This document shows positions 35,309-43,842 of a DNA stretch of 64,000 bases, one piece after another. The position numbers and the translations under genes are program-made. Each line of letters opens with the position of its first letter. Position 1 is the stretch's first letter. Source of the DNA: an uncultured Caldilineaceae bacterium (lineage in GTDB: Bacteria; Chloroflexota; Anaerolineae; Caldilineales; Caldilineaceae); assembly GCA_958295915.1 (NCBI GenBank), contig OY282381.1, forward strand, positions 2,626,722 to 2,690,721, written 5' to 3'. The notes below the pieces were generated by a model that saw only the letters and a program-made list of their open reading frames with translations, was not told the DNA's origin and made no database searches.

Positions 35309-36199
35309 ATGGTAGGACTCAAACTTGGCGCGCATATGTCGATCGCCGGTGGGATCAGTAACGCGCTGGATGCGGCCGCGGCCGCGCATAGCAACGCGGT
35401 GCAGGTCTTTATGAAAAGCAACCGCCAGTGGAGCGGTCCGCGGCTGGATGCAGAGGATATGGCCCGCTGGAACGCGCAGATGCCTGCTTGCGGCGTCTCC
35501 TATGCTGTCAGCCATGCCGCCTACCTCATCAATCTGGCCTCGCCCAAAGATCCTCTGTGGGAGAAAAGCATCGCCGCCTATATGGATGAACTGCGGCGCG
35601 CCCATGCCTACGGCATCAGACATGTGGTCTTGCACCCTGGCGCGCACACTGGCAGCGGGGTACAAGCGGGCCTTCAACGCATCGCTGATGCGCTCAATCG
35701 CATCCACGCGCAGTTGCCCGACTGCGTCGATGTCATCACCCTGCTGGAGCTGATGGCCGGGCAGGGGAGTACATTGGGCTATACCTTTGCGCACTTGGCC
35801 CAAATCATCGCCAATGTGGAGGAAAAGGAGCGTATGGGCATCTGTATCGATACCTGCCATGCGCTGGCCGCCGGCTATGATTTTCGTACAGACGAGGGCT
35901 ACGCCGCGATGATGGCGGAGATAGAGGAGACAGTCGGTTTGGCGCGCGTCGGCTGCTGGCACTTCAACGACAGCGAATATGATCACGCCAGCCGCAGAGA
36001 TCGACACGCGCATATTGGCGAGGGTTTCGTGGGCGTGGAAGGCTTCCGCCACATTCTCAACGATCTCCGTTGGGATGGCGTGCCCATGCTGTTGGAGACG
36101 CCGAAAAGCAAAGACGGCGACGGCAAAGACGTAAAAAATCTACAGGCCCTGGTCGCGCTGGTGCTGGATGTCAGGCGTCTGCCCGAGGGCTTGCGGTAA
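35309..36199 (+). CDS. nfo: Endonuclease IV (AP endonuclease family 2)
   Basis: 296-residue TIM-barrel enzyme that nicks DNA 5' to abasic sites in base excision repair. The three-metal site is complete: SHAAYLIN (His), HPGAHTG (His), LLELMAGQGS (Glu), GICIDTCHALAAGYD (Asp, His), WHFNDSE (His), RRDRHAHIGEG (Asp, His) and LLETPK (Glu). GGAGG lies 6 bases before the ATG. It is a single gene divergent from the aldolase operon; the 270-base gap holds a CAGTGGCCAGTGATCAG repeat. Confidence 0.94.
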   Translation: MVGLKLGAHMSIAGGISNALDAAAAAHSNAVQVFMKSNRQWSGPRLDAEDMARWNAQMPACGVSYAVSHAAYLINLASPKDPLWEKSIAAYMDELRRAHAYGIRHVVLHPGAHTGSGVQAGLQRIADALNRIHAQLPDCVDVITLLELMAGQGSTLGYTFAHLAQIIANVEEKERMGICIDTCHALAAGYDFRTDEGYAAMMAEIEETVGLARVGCWHFNDSEYDHASRRDRHAHIGEGFVGVEGFRHILNDLRWDGVPMLLETPKSKDGDGKDVKNLQALVALVLDVRRLPEGLR

Positions 36200-36250
36200 C
36201 ATCTGAGGAGAGAGCAGGGGCGAGAAGAGAGAAAAAAACACCGCCCATCC

Positions 36251-38092
36251 TTACCAATCCAACTCCAATAAGCGCAACAGATCCGCTGCCGTTGTCGTGC
36301 CCCGCACCCGCACTCGCTTCAGTTGGAAGAGATCGTCGGTCATGTGGGTAGCCCCCGCTCTGACCGTCACCCCTGCCCAAAAACCGGCGCTCTTGAAGAT
36401 ACGGATGGTGTTTTCGTCGTAGCGGCCAAAAGGATATGTGATGATGCGCGGGCGCACACCGATTTCAAATTCGATGGTTTCGGCGCTGCCCAGGGCCTGC
36501 CAGATCAGGTAGTCATCCTTCCGATTCTGCAAGCTGGTGTGATCTCGTCCATGGGATTCGATGCGCATGCCGGCGGCCTGCATCGCGCGCGCCATCTCCC
36601 ACGTCAGATAGGCCGGGTTTTCCGAGTCTATAAAATCGGTCACGACGAAAAATGTAGCGATCATGCCCAATTCCTGCAGCAGCGGGAACGCGTTTTCGTA
36701 ATTGTCCCGGTAGCCGTCGTCAAAGGTGAGAACGACCGGTTTCGGCGGCAAGGGGGCGCCCTGGGTCAGGTGGGCCAGAAGATCGTACATGCTGATCGTT
36801 GTGTACCCGGCCGCAGCCATTGCCTGCAAATGGCTTGCAAACCGCCTGGGGGATACCGATAGATCCACCCGGTAGATGTCTGCCTCTGGAGGGGGCTCGC
36901 TCACATAGTGATACATCAGAATCGGGACCTGCGCCCGCCGTATCACGCCGTCGGGCATTGCTGTTGGTTGCGGCGTTGCTGTTGGTTGCGGCATTGCTGT
37001 CGGTTGCGGCGTTGCTGTTGGTTGCGGCATTGTTGCCGGTTGCGGCGTTGCAACGGCCTCCGACTGCATCGCTATCGGTAAATACACCGTTTCCATTTCG
37101 CTGATGTGTTGCAATAACCAATCGTTGTATTGGCTCACACGCGTATAGACACCGTAGAACGCTGGCCTGGCGCAGCCAATACCAAAGCTCACAATCCCTG
37201 TCAGCAGCCAGCCGCCGTTGCCATCGGGCACCACCAAGGGGCCGCCGCTGTCCCCGTGACAAGCATCCTTGCCCCCTTCACTGTAGCCAGCGCACAGCAT
37301 ATTTTCGCTGACCATCCTGCCCATAGAGGTATTGCATTCTTCCTGCGACACGATCGGCACCTGCACCTGATGGAGATCATAAGAGAGCCATCCTTCTCTG
37401 CCCTCTTCGGAGAGCGCGCCCCAGCCGATAACTGTCGCCACAGTGCCCGGCGCGGCCAGCTCCAGGGTGGCAGCTGTCAGCGGCGCAACCGGATCGGCGT
37501 CTGCCGGCTGTGATAGATGCAGCAAGGCGATGTCGTGCGCGAAATCATGCGTAAAATCGTACCCGTACAGAGGATGCACAACGATGCGGTCTACTTCCAG
37601 CAGCTGTCCCTGGTTGCTGCCGAGCCTGTGGATACCAATGGTCGTTATAATCTGATTGGGCATGGAATTTATCACGCAGTGGGCGGCGGTCAGCACCCAA
37701 TTGGGGGCGACGAGGGCGCCGCCGCAGAAGTAAACGTAGTCGGGCGTAGTGAATGTCTGGACGGAGACCATCCATGGCCAGGCGCCGGGTACGGCCGGCT
37801 TCCCGCCAACGATCTGTCGCTCTGCCTTGTTCGGTGTCGGCGGTGTCTCCGCGGTTACGGTCATAGCTTGGGTGATGCCAACATCCAGGGGTACGGGCGT
37901 AGGCGTCTTCGTGGCGCTGTTTGACGCCAAGGCTGTTTGTTCCCGCAAAATGATGTGGTTGAAGATGAGCAGCAAACTCACCAGGGGAATAATCCCAAAC
38001 AGGAGACTGGCTGTCCGCTTCAAATTCCATCTGCACTGGGTGCGGGAGGGAACAGATCTTCGAGGAGATGGCCGGTATGCGCGCAAATTCAT
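36251..38092 (-). CDS. Membrane-anchored trypsin-like protease fused to polysaccharide deacetylase
   Basis: 613 residues. A single N-terminal membrane helix (about 28-48) anchors or exports it. Domain 1 (94-335) is an S1 trypsin-fold protease with the zymogen start IVGG (94-97), triad His138 (TAAHC), Asp187 (HDIAL) and Ser282 (GDSGGP), and Asp276 in the specificity pocket, so cleavage after Arg/Lys is expected. A Pro/Thr repeat linker (about 348-380) joins domain 2 (385-613), a NodB/CE4 deacetylase with TFDDGY (457-461), HxxxH (His514, His518) and YPFGRYDE. It could process both peptide and glycan parts of a wall or matrix. No clear ribosome-binding site precedes the ATG. Both catalytic sites look intact. 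Confidence 0.88.
   Translation of the reverse strand: MNLRAYRPSPRRSVPSRTQCRWNLKRTASLLFGIIPLVSLLLIFNHIILREQTALASNSATKTPTPVPLDVGITQAMTVTAETPPTPNKAERQIVGGKPAVPGAWPWMVSVQTFTTPDYVYFCGGALVAPNWVLTAAHCVINSMPNQIITTIGIHRLGSNQGQLLEVDRIVVHPLYGYDFTHDFAHDIALLHLSQPADADPVAPLTAATLELAAPGTVATVIGWGALSEEGREGWLSYDLHQVQVPIVSQEECNTSMGRMVSENMLCAGYSEGGKDACHGDSGGPLVVPDGNGGWLLTGIVSFGIGCARPAFYGVYTRVSQYNDWLLQHISEMETVYLPIAMQSEAVATPQPATMPQPTATPQPTAMPQPTATPQPTAMPDGVIRRAQVPILMYHYVSEPPPEADIYRVDLSVSPRRFASHLQAMAAAGYTTISMYDLLAHLTQGAPLPPKPVVLTFDDGYRDNYENAFPLLQELGMIATFFVVTDFIDSENPAYLTWEMARAMQAAGMRIESHGRDHTSLQNRKDDYLIWQALGSAETIEFEIGVRPRIITYPFGRYDENTIRIFKSAGFWAGVTVRAGATHMTDDLFQLKRVRVRGTTTAADLLRLLELDW
36958..37050. repeat. 18-bp tandem repeats coding the protease-deacetylase linker
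   Basis: About five units of GGTTGCGGCrTTGCTGTT on the plus strand, coding Pro-Gln-Pro-Thr-Ala-x on the minus strand. Unit number could vary by slippage. Confidence 0.8.
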
Positions 38093-38163
38093 GCAGATAT
38101 TCTATCAAATCGGAGCGAGAGCGGCCAAATATGTTGATAATTTTGCCCCGACACGTATAATCA

Positions 38164-38192
38164 GTGATCAGTGGCTAGTAGCCACTGATCAC
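38164..38192. repeat. Perfect palindrome of the GTGATCAGTGG repeat family
   Basis: Arms GTGATCAGTGGCT with a 3-base centre, midway between the divergent protease-deacetylase and Crp/Fnr genes. The same core is scattered through the window, so it is probably a dispersed element, though it could bind a regulator here. Confidence 0.7.
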
Positions 38193-38212
38193 CATAGGAA
38201 TAGGGATCGAAA

Positions 38213-38962
38213 ATGACGATTATGAAAACATCCGCGGCGTTGCACCCGGCGGAGAAAATGAAATATCTTTCTGAACTGACGGTCTTTCAAGATCTGACAT
38301 CCAGAGAGATGGAAGAACTGAATCGGATTACGACAATGAGCACGGTGCGCAAGGGTCGGGTCTTTTATCGCCCGGAAGAACCGGGAGAAGTCCTGTTCAT
38401 ATTGAAGGAAGGCCGGGTGCAGCTCTATCGCATCAGCCCGGAAGGCAAAAAACTGGTTATCACAACCCTAGGCTCCCATACCCTCTTTGGCGAGATGGCT
38501 CTGCTGGGCACGAAGATGCACAACACCTTCGCCGAAGCTGTGGATGACTGCCTGATCTGTGTTATGAGCCGCACAGATCTGGAGCGGCTCATCCTCAGCA
38601 AGCCACAGGTGGCTCTGCGCATTCTCGAGATCACTGGCCAGCGCCTGCAGGAGGCTGAGGAGAGCCTGGAAAGTATGGCCTTCAAAGGCATTCCCGCGCG
38701 TTTGGCAAGCCTGCTCCTACGCCTGTCCGACGAACAGGAATCTGACGAAGTGACCGGCCTGACCCATCAGGATCTGGCTGAAAGTGTAGGCACATATCGG
38801 GAAACAGCCACGCAGGTTCTCAACGATCTCAAAGCCCAGGGGCTACTCGAAATCGGACGCAAACGTATCAAGCTGTTGGATAGAGAGTCGATCTCCGCCA
38901 TCGGACGCAAACGCATCAAACTGCTGGATAAAGAGGCGCTCTCCGAAATTATCCACAGCTGA
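38213..38962 (+). CDS. Crp/Fnr family transcriptional regulator with duplicated C-terminal segment
   Basis: 249 residues: cyclic-nucleotide-binding fold (about 18-135, with [19 protein letters not shown]) and a Crp-type winged helix (about 160-228, [24 protein letters not shown]). There are no Fnr-type N-terminal Cys. The last part is duplicated: [15 protein letters not shown] (214-228) is repeated as [15 protein letters not shown] (230-244), from a 48-bp tandem duplication (38852-38899, 38900-38947). The wing strand and following helix are therefore present twice. It is followed after 2 bases by the aminotransferase, so the two are co-expressed. Effector unknown. Confidence 0.88.
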   Translation: MTIMKTSAALHPAEKMKYLSELTVFQDLTSREMEELNRITTMSTVRKGRVFYRPEEPGEVLFILKEGRVQLYRISPEGKKLVITTLGSHTLFGEMALLGTKMHNTFAEAVDDCLICVMSRTDLERLILSKPQVALRILEITGQRLQEAEESLESMAFKGIPARLASLLLRLSDEQESDEVTGLTHQDLAESVGTYRETATQVLNDLKAQGLLEIGRKRIKLLDRESISAIGRKRIKLLDKEALSEIIHS

Positions 38963-38964
38963 CC

Positions 38965-40116
38965 ATGCCCAACCTTGATCGCTCGACCCAAGTTGACCGC
39001 AGCGCGGATAGCATCAATTTCGGCATTGGCCAGCCGGATTTCGCGCTTCTGCCCCATACATTGATGCGCAAAATTTCTGCTGTCCGCTTCGCCGAAGGCG
39101 ATACAGAGCTGCTCAATTACGGCTTCGAACAGGGGGATGGCCGCTTCCGCCGGGCGCTCGCCGCCTTTCTCAGCCGCGGCTATGGGACGGATGTGCGGCC
39201 GCCCCAGTTGATGATCACCGCCGGCGCTTCCCAGGCTCTCAGCCTGATCTGCACCTTCTTCACCCAGCCCGGTGATACTGTTTTTGTGGAAGAGCCCAGC
39301 TACTTTCTGGCCTTGCGTATCCTGCAAGAGGATCACCGGCTCAAAATTGTGCCGATCCCCAGCGATGAAAACGGACTGGCGCTGCCGGCTGTCGAGGAGG
39401 CGCTGACCCGCCACCGGCCTGTCTTCCTCTACACGATCCCCACCTACCAGAACCCCACCGGCCGCACCTTGCCCTACAACCGCCGGCAACAACTGTTGGC
39501 TCTGGCTGCGGCCCACGACTTCCTCATCGTCGCCGATGAGGTCTATCACCTCCTCGATTACGGCAAACCGCCCCCGCCCCCCTTCGCCGCCCATGTGGCG
39601 AGCGGGCAGGTGCTCTCCCTCGGTTCATTCTCAAAGATCCTGGCGCCGGGTCTGCGCCTGGGCTGGGTGCAGACAACGCCGCAGTTGGCTCGGCGCTTTG
39701 CCAGCAGCGGACTCGCAGACAGCGGAGGCGGCCTCAACCATTTTACCTCAAATTTGGTGCGGGTAGCCCTGGAGGAGGGGGGACAGAAGGACTATTTAGA
39801 TGGTCTGCGTCGCGCCTATTGGCAGCGGGTTGAGGCAATGGACGCGGCTCTGCGCCGGCATATCAACGACCGGGCTGTCTGGAGTGTGCCCGCGGGCGGC
39901 TTTTTCTTCTGGCTCACCTGTGGAGATGAAATCGACACGACCATCCTTCTCAAAGCGGCCATCAGCGCCAAAGTCGGATTTTTGCCCGGCTCTCGCTGCT
40001 CCAGCGTGGGGGGGCTGGGCCACTGTCTGCGTCTCTGTTTCACCCATTACGATATCCCGGAGATCGAAGAAGGCATCCGCCGGCTGGGGCAGGTATTCAC
40101 AGCGCACGCTGGCTGA
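38965..40116 (+). CDS. PLP-dependent aminotransferase, class I/II (2-aminoadipate/MocR-like type)
   Basis: 383 residues. Fold type I motifs: NFGIGQPDF, TAGASQALSLI, YTIPTYQNPTGRTLP, VADEVYHLLDY (cofactor Asp), GSFSKILAPGLRLGWV (PLP Lys) and LRLCFTHY. This pattern is that of LysN/2-aminoadipate transaminases and the catalytic half of MocR proteins, but there is no DNA-binding domain. The ATG is 2 bases after the Crp stop. Its 3' end overlaps the convergent pdxA gene by 20 bases. Substrate not assigned; association with pdxA (PLP synthesis) may be incidental. Confidence 0.88.
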   Translation: MPNLDRSTQVDRSADSINFGIGQPDFALLPHTLMRKISAVRFAEGDTELLNYGFEQGDGRFRRALAAFLSRGYGTDVRPPQLMITAGASQALSLICTFFTQPGDTVFVEEPSYFLALRILQEDHRLKIVPIPSDENGLALPAVEEALTRHRPVFLYTIPTYQNPTGRTLPYNRRQQLLALAAAHDFLIVADEVYHLLDYGKPPPPPFAAHVASGQVLSLGSFSKILAPGLRLGWVQTTPQLARRFASSGLADSGGGLNHFTSNLVRVALEEGGQKDYLDGLRRAYWQRVEAMDAALRRHINDRAVWSVPAGGFFFWLTCGDEIDTTILLKAAISAKVGFLPGSRCSSVGGLGHCLRLCFTHYDIPEIEEGIRRLGQVFTAHAG

Positions 40117-41128
40117 CGTTTCCCCGCTGCGTCGCTGCCATCTGCACCGCCACATCGATGGCCGCCAGCATGCTTTCCTCTCGGGCGATGCCTGTCCCTG
40201 CGATATCAAAGGCAGTGCCATGATCCACGGATGTGCGGATAATGGGCAGGCCAATGCTCACGTTCACGCCGCTGTCGAAGGCCAGCAGCTTCATGGGAAT
40301 ATGGCCTTGGTCGTGGTACATGGCCACAACGATATCGAATTCACCTCTGGTCGTGCGCAGGAAGACCGTATCAGGCGGCTGGGGGTCGGAGACCGTCCAG
40401 CCGCGGCTGCGCGCCTGTTCGATGGCCGGCTGAATCTGGTTCTCTTCCTGCGCGCCGAACAGCCCGTTTTCGCTGGCGTGGGGGTTGAGTCCAGCCACTG
40501 CGATGCGCGGCGTCTGTATGCCCAGCGTCTGGCAGGAGAGGTGGGCCAACTCGATCACCTCCAGCACCCGCGCTGGCGTCACCCGACGGATGGCTTCCTC
40601 CAGCGAGACGTGGGCGCTCACATGCACCACCCGTAGATTCGGCCCCACCAGCAGCATCGATATCCGCTCGGCAGCAGTGCGTTCGGCCAGGAGTTCCGTG
40701 TGGCCGGGGTACAAGAATCCGGCCTGGCGCATCGCTTCTTTGTTCAGGGGCGCGGTCACCACCGCCTCCACCCGCCGGGCCAGAGCAAGATCACAGGCCC
40801 GTGTCACATATTCGACGGCGGCCCGCCCCGCGCTGGCGCTCACCTGCCCCACCGGCGCACTCGCCAGCTCGACGTTCGCCAGATCCAGCAACGGCACTGT
40901 TCCGCTTTCAAAGCGGCCGCTGCCGACATCGACGACGAGATCGTACTTGGGCCGAATCCCCAGCCAGCCGGCCGCTCTGCTGAGAACGCCCTGATCCCCG
41001 ATTACCAGCGGCCGGCATTTGGCAAACACTTCCTCATGCTGCAAAGCCTTGAGAATCACCTCAGGCCCGATGCCGGCGGGATCTCCCAGTGTAATCGCCA
41101 GCAGTGGACGGCTGTCAGCCACTGTCAT
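40097..41128 (-). CDS. pdxA: 4-hydroxythreonine-4-phosphate dehydrogenase
   Basis: 343-residue metal-dependent NAD enzyme of the DXP-dependent pyridoxal phosphate route. Motifs: LGDPAGIGPEVILKAL at the start, VVTAPLNKEAMRQAG, GHTELLAERT, HVSAHVSLEEA, AGLNPHASENGLFGAQEE (metal and substrate His) and HGTAFDIAGTGIA near the C-terminus. The start could be ATG 41128 or GTG 41122, which has better spacing from AGAGG. It could also be a PdxA2-like enzyme for four-carbon acid sugars (D-erythronate/threonate), a group that looks very similar; pdxJ is not in the window. Confidence 0.88.
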   Translation of the reverse strand: MTVADSRPLLAITLGDPAGIGPEVILKALQHEEVFAKCRPLVIGDQGVLSRAAGWLGIRPKYDLVVDVGSGRFESGTVPLLDLANVELASAPVGQVSASAGRAAVEYVTRACDLALARRVEAVVTAPLNKEAMRQAGFLYPGHTELLAERTAAERISMLLVGPNLRVVHVSAHVSLEEAIRRVTPARVLEVIELAHLSCQTLGIQTPRIAVAGLNPHASENGLFGAQEENQIQPAIEQARSRGWTVSDPQPPDTVFLRTTRGEFDIVVAMYHDQGHIPMKLLAFDSGVNVSIGLPIIRTSVDHGTAFDIAGTGIAREESMLAAIDVAVQMAATQRGNVSQRAL

Positions 41129-41464
41129 CCTCTTTCTCTTTCGTGATGGGCACGCCCAGTGGTGAGTGGTCAGTACCGATGCTATCATGCCTGCGCGCGC
41201 CCGCCAAACATGCCAGCGATGCGCGGGATTCAGTAGGGGCTGGCCTTGCGCCTGCCCCTGTGGGCAACCACAAGGGTTGTCCCTGCTACCGACGAGGGCG
41301 CGCCTTTTGCAGGCGCGACAGATCGTCAGCCACGGACTGGAAACCGTTCATGAAGAAGTAGCCGACTGCTATGTCCGCCCGCGCGGAACTGGCGAGCATC
41401 CGCTTACATCTCTTTATGAGTGTCGGGTCAGTCGAGGCGTGGAGGATGTTCATGATTAGATAGC
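41129..41464. other. Intergenic region with several dispersed repeats
   Basis: Holds an AGTGGTGAGTGGTCAGTACC unit, an AGGGGCTGGCCTTGCGCCTGCCCC unit (the GGGGCAGGC...GCCTGCCCC family) and a family-A-like inverted GCGCGCCTTTTGCAGGCGCG. No gene is seen. Confidence 0.55.
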
Positions 41465-42037
41465 TCAGCTCGATGAATCATCCCCTATTCCCGCGCACAA
41501 TTTATCGAGCCCAGACAGCAGAACCTGAAAACTCCTCGATCTGTTCCTTTCCCTCGATAGGAAACTCGCCATCTTTCTCGCGCCGCTGACTTTCTGGAAC
41601 TTAGGCACAAGCTCTTCGAGGGCCTTCGAGGGTTGCTGAACAGTGTCCGGATCACGGTATCGCGCCTGCCGACCGATGCTACGTAGACTATCGTTCCCGA
41701 AGGCTTCAGCCAGAGCGTCAGGCTCGCCCAGATACCAGGCTTCGAGTTCCTGGCACACAATCCTCACAAGTGTGTCCGGCCGGCCAGCTTTCTGACAAAT
41801 TTGTAGGAGCCGCTGTTTAAGATCTATGCAGCAGCCACTGTCGTTGTCTCGCAGGACTACGAATTGCACGCCCGGCTCCCGCCATGCCCGTAGCTTGCGA
41901 GGGATACTCTTTTCGAGATCCCGTTTTCCTTCGTGGACAATGTACTGGAACGTCATGTCAGGGAATATTCGGGACAGGAGTTCTGCGAGCAGCGCCTTCA
42001 TGGACGGCTCCTCGAGCAAGAAGACCACTTTGTTCAC
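41465..42037 (-). CDS. DUF4276 family protein (TOPRIM-like), partner of AAA ATPase
   Basis: 190 residues. The conserved acidic pattern FLLEEPSMKALL near residue 7, VVLRDNDSGCC near 63 and CQELEAWYLGEPDALAEAFG near 95 is that of DUF4276, a group thought to have a TOPRIM-like nuclease core (Glu, then Asp-x-Asp). It begins with a GTG that overlaps the ATPase stop (GTGA), so the two are translationally coupled. Such ATPase plus TOPRIM-like pairs resemble OLD nucleases split in two and the PARIS anti-phage system. Nuclease activity is inferred, not shown. Confidence 0.75.
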   Translation of the reverse strand: MNKVVFLLEEPSMKALLAELLSRIFPDMTFQYIVHEGKRDLEKSIPRKLRAWREPGVQFVVLRDNDSGCCIDLKQRLLQICQKAGRPDTLVRIVCQELEAWYLGEPDALAEAFGNDSLRSIGRQARYRDPDTVQQPSKALEELVPKFQKVSGARKMASFLSRERNRSRSFQVLLSGLDKLCAGIGDDSSS

Positions 42038-43233
42038 TGGGGTCCCGCTCCTTCGAAGAACCCTTGCCGCCAGAGTGCGCCGGGCAAGTCGCCTTCGTTG
42101 ACCAGGGCCTGCAGAAGATCGTTGTCGGACGCTCGGCGGACGGACGTGAAGCCGTTCTCCTTGACCAGCCAGCGTATCTCGTCGAGCTTCACCCCGTTCA
42201 GGAAGTCGGGAGAATGGGTTGACACGAACACTTGACCGCCGCGCCGCGCGTAGTCTCGGAACTCTTCGACCAACCCGTACATCAGAGCGGGATAGAGTTG
42301 ATTCTCCGGCTCCTCGATCGCCAGGAGTGGGTGGGGTTTGGGATCATACAGCAGCACGAGGTATGCAAACATTTTGATCGTCCCGTCTGAGACGTAGCGC
42401 GCGATGAATGGGTCCTGGAAGCTGCCATCCTGAAACCGAAGTACGAGCCGCCCGTCCTCCGTGGGTTTCGCCTCCACATCGTTCACGCCGGGGACACGCT
42501 GGCGCATGGCCTGGAGAACGTCTTCGAAGCGCGCGCGGTGGTTCTCATAGAGATATTGCGCCACCTGCGCGACGTTGTCCCCTCGGGTGGATAGATGCTC
42601 GGCGTAACCGTCCTCGGCGCTTGGCCGGGCGTCGGCGATGTGGAAGTCGGAGATGCGCCAGTTCTCAATCAGGCTGCGGCACTCCGACACTATCCGGAAC
42701 TCGCGAAACTGGCCTAAACCCTTGATCGCCAGGGTACTGGGGTCATCAAGTTTGTATTTCTTCTTTTTCTGGAGAGCGCCTTGCGTGCCCCGCACGCCGT
42801 ACTCGGACTCGTTCGTGATCGCCTCTCCCTCACCTTGACTGAAATACACGAAGCGCCACGGCCTACCGCGCTGGCCTCTGCGGTAGCTCAGCGCCTCGTG
42901 ATCTACAACGACGCGCCCACCATCCTGTGTGTTGATTTTTAGCCAGTAGGTTGCCAGCTGCCCGCCGCTCTCGCGGAACTTCACGGTGATTTCAATCGGT
43001 CCTTTCTGTCCCCGGCTGACCAGTTCGCGATATCCGCCGCGTCGGGCTACCGCGGCGGCGACGTTCTGAGTCAGGGCATCTTTCAGAAAGGTGAACACAT
43101 CGAAGAGCGACGACTTGCCCGACCCGGTTGCGCCGACCACCACGGTCATGCGCGACAGGTCATCCAGCACGAGGTCGCGAAAGCAACGGTAGTTTTTGAT
43201 CGCTATGCTTTCGATCTGCATGGGGCTTGGCAT
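42034..43233 (-). CDS. AAA15/AAA21-type ATPase (RecF/OLD-like) of a two-gene system
   Basis: 399 residues, ABC-type AAA ATPase. It opens with IESIAIKNYRCFRDL, then Walker A GATGSGKSS (about 36-44), Walker B LLAIEEPENQLYP near 305 and the sensor STHSPDFLNGV near 345, with a coiled insert between. This is the architecture of OLD/AriA-like ATPases that sense phage proteins or DNA. GGAGGA lies 8 bases before the ATG. It forms an operon with the overlapping DUF4276 gene, and with the Uma2 and TcmP genes makes up a probable defence island. Confidence 0.85.
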   Translation of the reverse strand: MPSPMQIESIAIKNYRCFRDLVLDDLSRMTVVVGATGSGKSSLFDVFTFLKDALTQNVAAAVARRGGYRELVSRGQKGPIEITVKFRESGGQLATYWLKINTQDGGRVVVDHEALSYRRGQRGRPWRFVYFSQGEGEAITNESEYGVRGTQGALQKKKKYKLDDPSTLAIKGLGQFREFRIVSECRSLIENWRISDFHIADARPSAEDGYAEHLSTRGDNVAQVAQYLYENHRARFEDVLQAMRQRVPGVNDVEAKPTEDGRLVLRFQDGSFQDPFIARYVSDGTIKMFAYLVLLYDPKPHPLLAIEEPENQLYPALMYGLVEEFRDYARRGGQVFVSTHSPDFLNGVKLDEIRWLVKENGFTSVRRASDNDLLQALVNEGDLPGALWRQGFFEGAGPQ

Positions 43234-43257
43234 GAATCGTTCCTCCGCGTCTCCTGT

Positions 43258-43818
43258 TCAGGGGCAGGGTTGAAACAGTTCATCCAGGTTGACGCTGAAG
43301 CCTGGCAGTGTGGGCGAAGTCAAAGTCTGCCCTTTCTGGTAGGTGGCCACTTCTGCGAAGCCGTCCTCGTCCAGCAGCAGAACTGTTATGGTCATGGCTT
43401 CGGGATCCGCCAGCCAGTACTCCTGTACGCCATGTTCGGCATACAGTGCGCGTTTGAGCGTCCCGTCGCGCTCGGCTGTGGAGTCGGAGCGGATTTCGAC
43501 GATCAGGTCGGGCGCGCCGCGGATGTTGGCGCGGGTGAGTATATGCTCTCGCTCTCTGGAGACAAACAGCAGGTCCGGCTGCACGATGTCGGTGTCGGAC
43601 AGCGCCACGTCGGTGGGGGAGAAGAAGACCTGTCCCAAATCTCTTTCCTTCACAAATGTATAGAGTTGCGACCCCAATGCGGCCTGAACTGATTGATGGG
43701 CTATATTCGGCGTCGGTACCATACTCAACTCTCCGTCCAGAAGTTCGTAGCGTTCGTCGTCGGACGTTTCGCGGTAGTCCTCGTAGGTAAGTTTGATCTT
43801 GGGCTTTATGTCGATCAT
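43258..43818 (-). CDS. Uma2 family (DUF820) putative endonuclease, copy 1
   Basis: 186 residues of the PD-(D/E)xK-fold Uma2 family: LTYEDYRETSDDERYELLDGEL at the start, VQPDLLFVS, and DLIVEIRSDST (Asp...Glu-x-x/Lys-like acidic site) with the conserved EYWLADPEAMTI. Uma2 proteins are abundant in Chloroflexota and Cyanobacteria and tied to mobile DNA; their role is not known. It is preceded by CACAGGAG 7 bases from the ATG. A close paralogue lies just upstream at 43974-44534; the two share nearly identical outer parts but differ sharply in one central stretch. Confidence 0.85.
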   Translation of the reverse strand: MIDIKPKIKLTYEDYRETSDDERYELLDGELSMVPTPNIAHQSVQAALGSQLYTFVKERDLGQVFFSPTDVALSDTDIVQPDLLFVSREREHILTRANIRGAPDLIVEIRSDSTAERDGTLKRALYAEHGVQEYWLADPEAMTITVLLLDEDGFAEVATYQKGQTLTSPTLPGFSVNLDELFQPCP

Positions 43819-43842
43819 GTTTGAACTCCTGTGCCGATACAG

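Noticed and set aside
38949..38957. DnaA box TTATCCACA
   Set aside because: A single copy inside the last codons of the Crp gene, with no cluster or AT-rich unwinding region, so not an origin.
40097..40116. 20-base convergent overlap of aminotransferase and pdxA ends
   Set aside because: Both frames are intact and such short tail overlaps are common; not treated as a finding.
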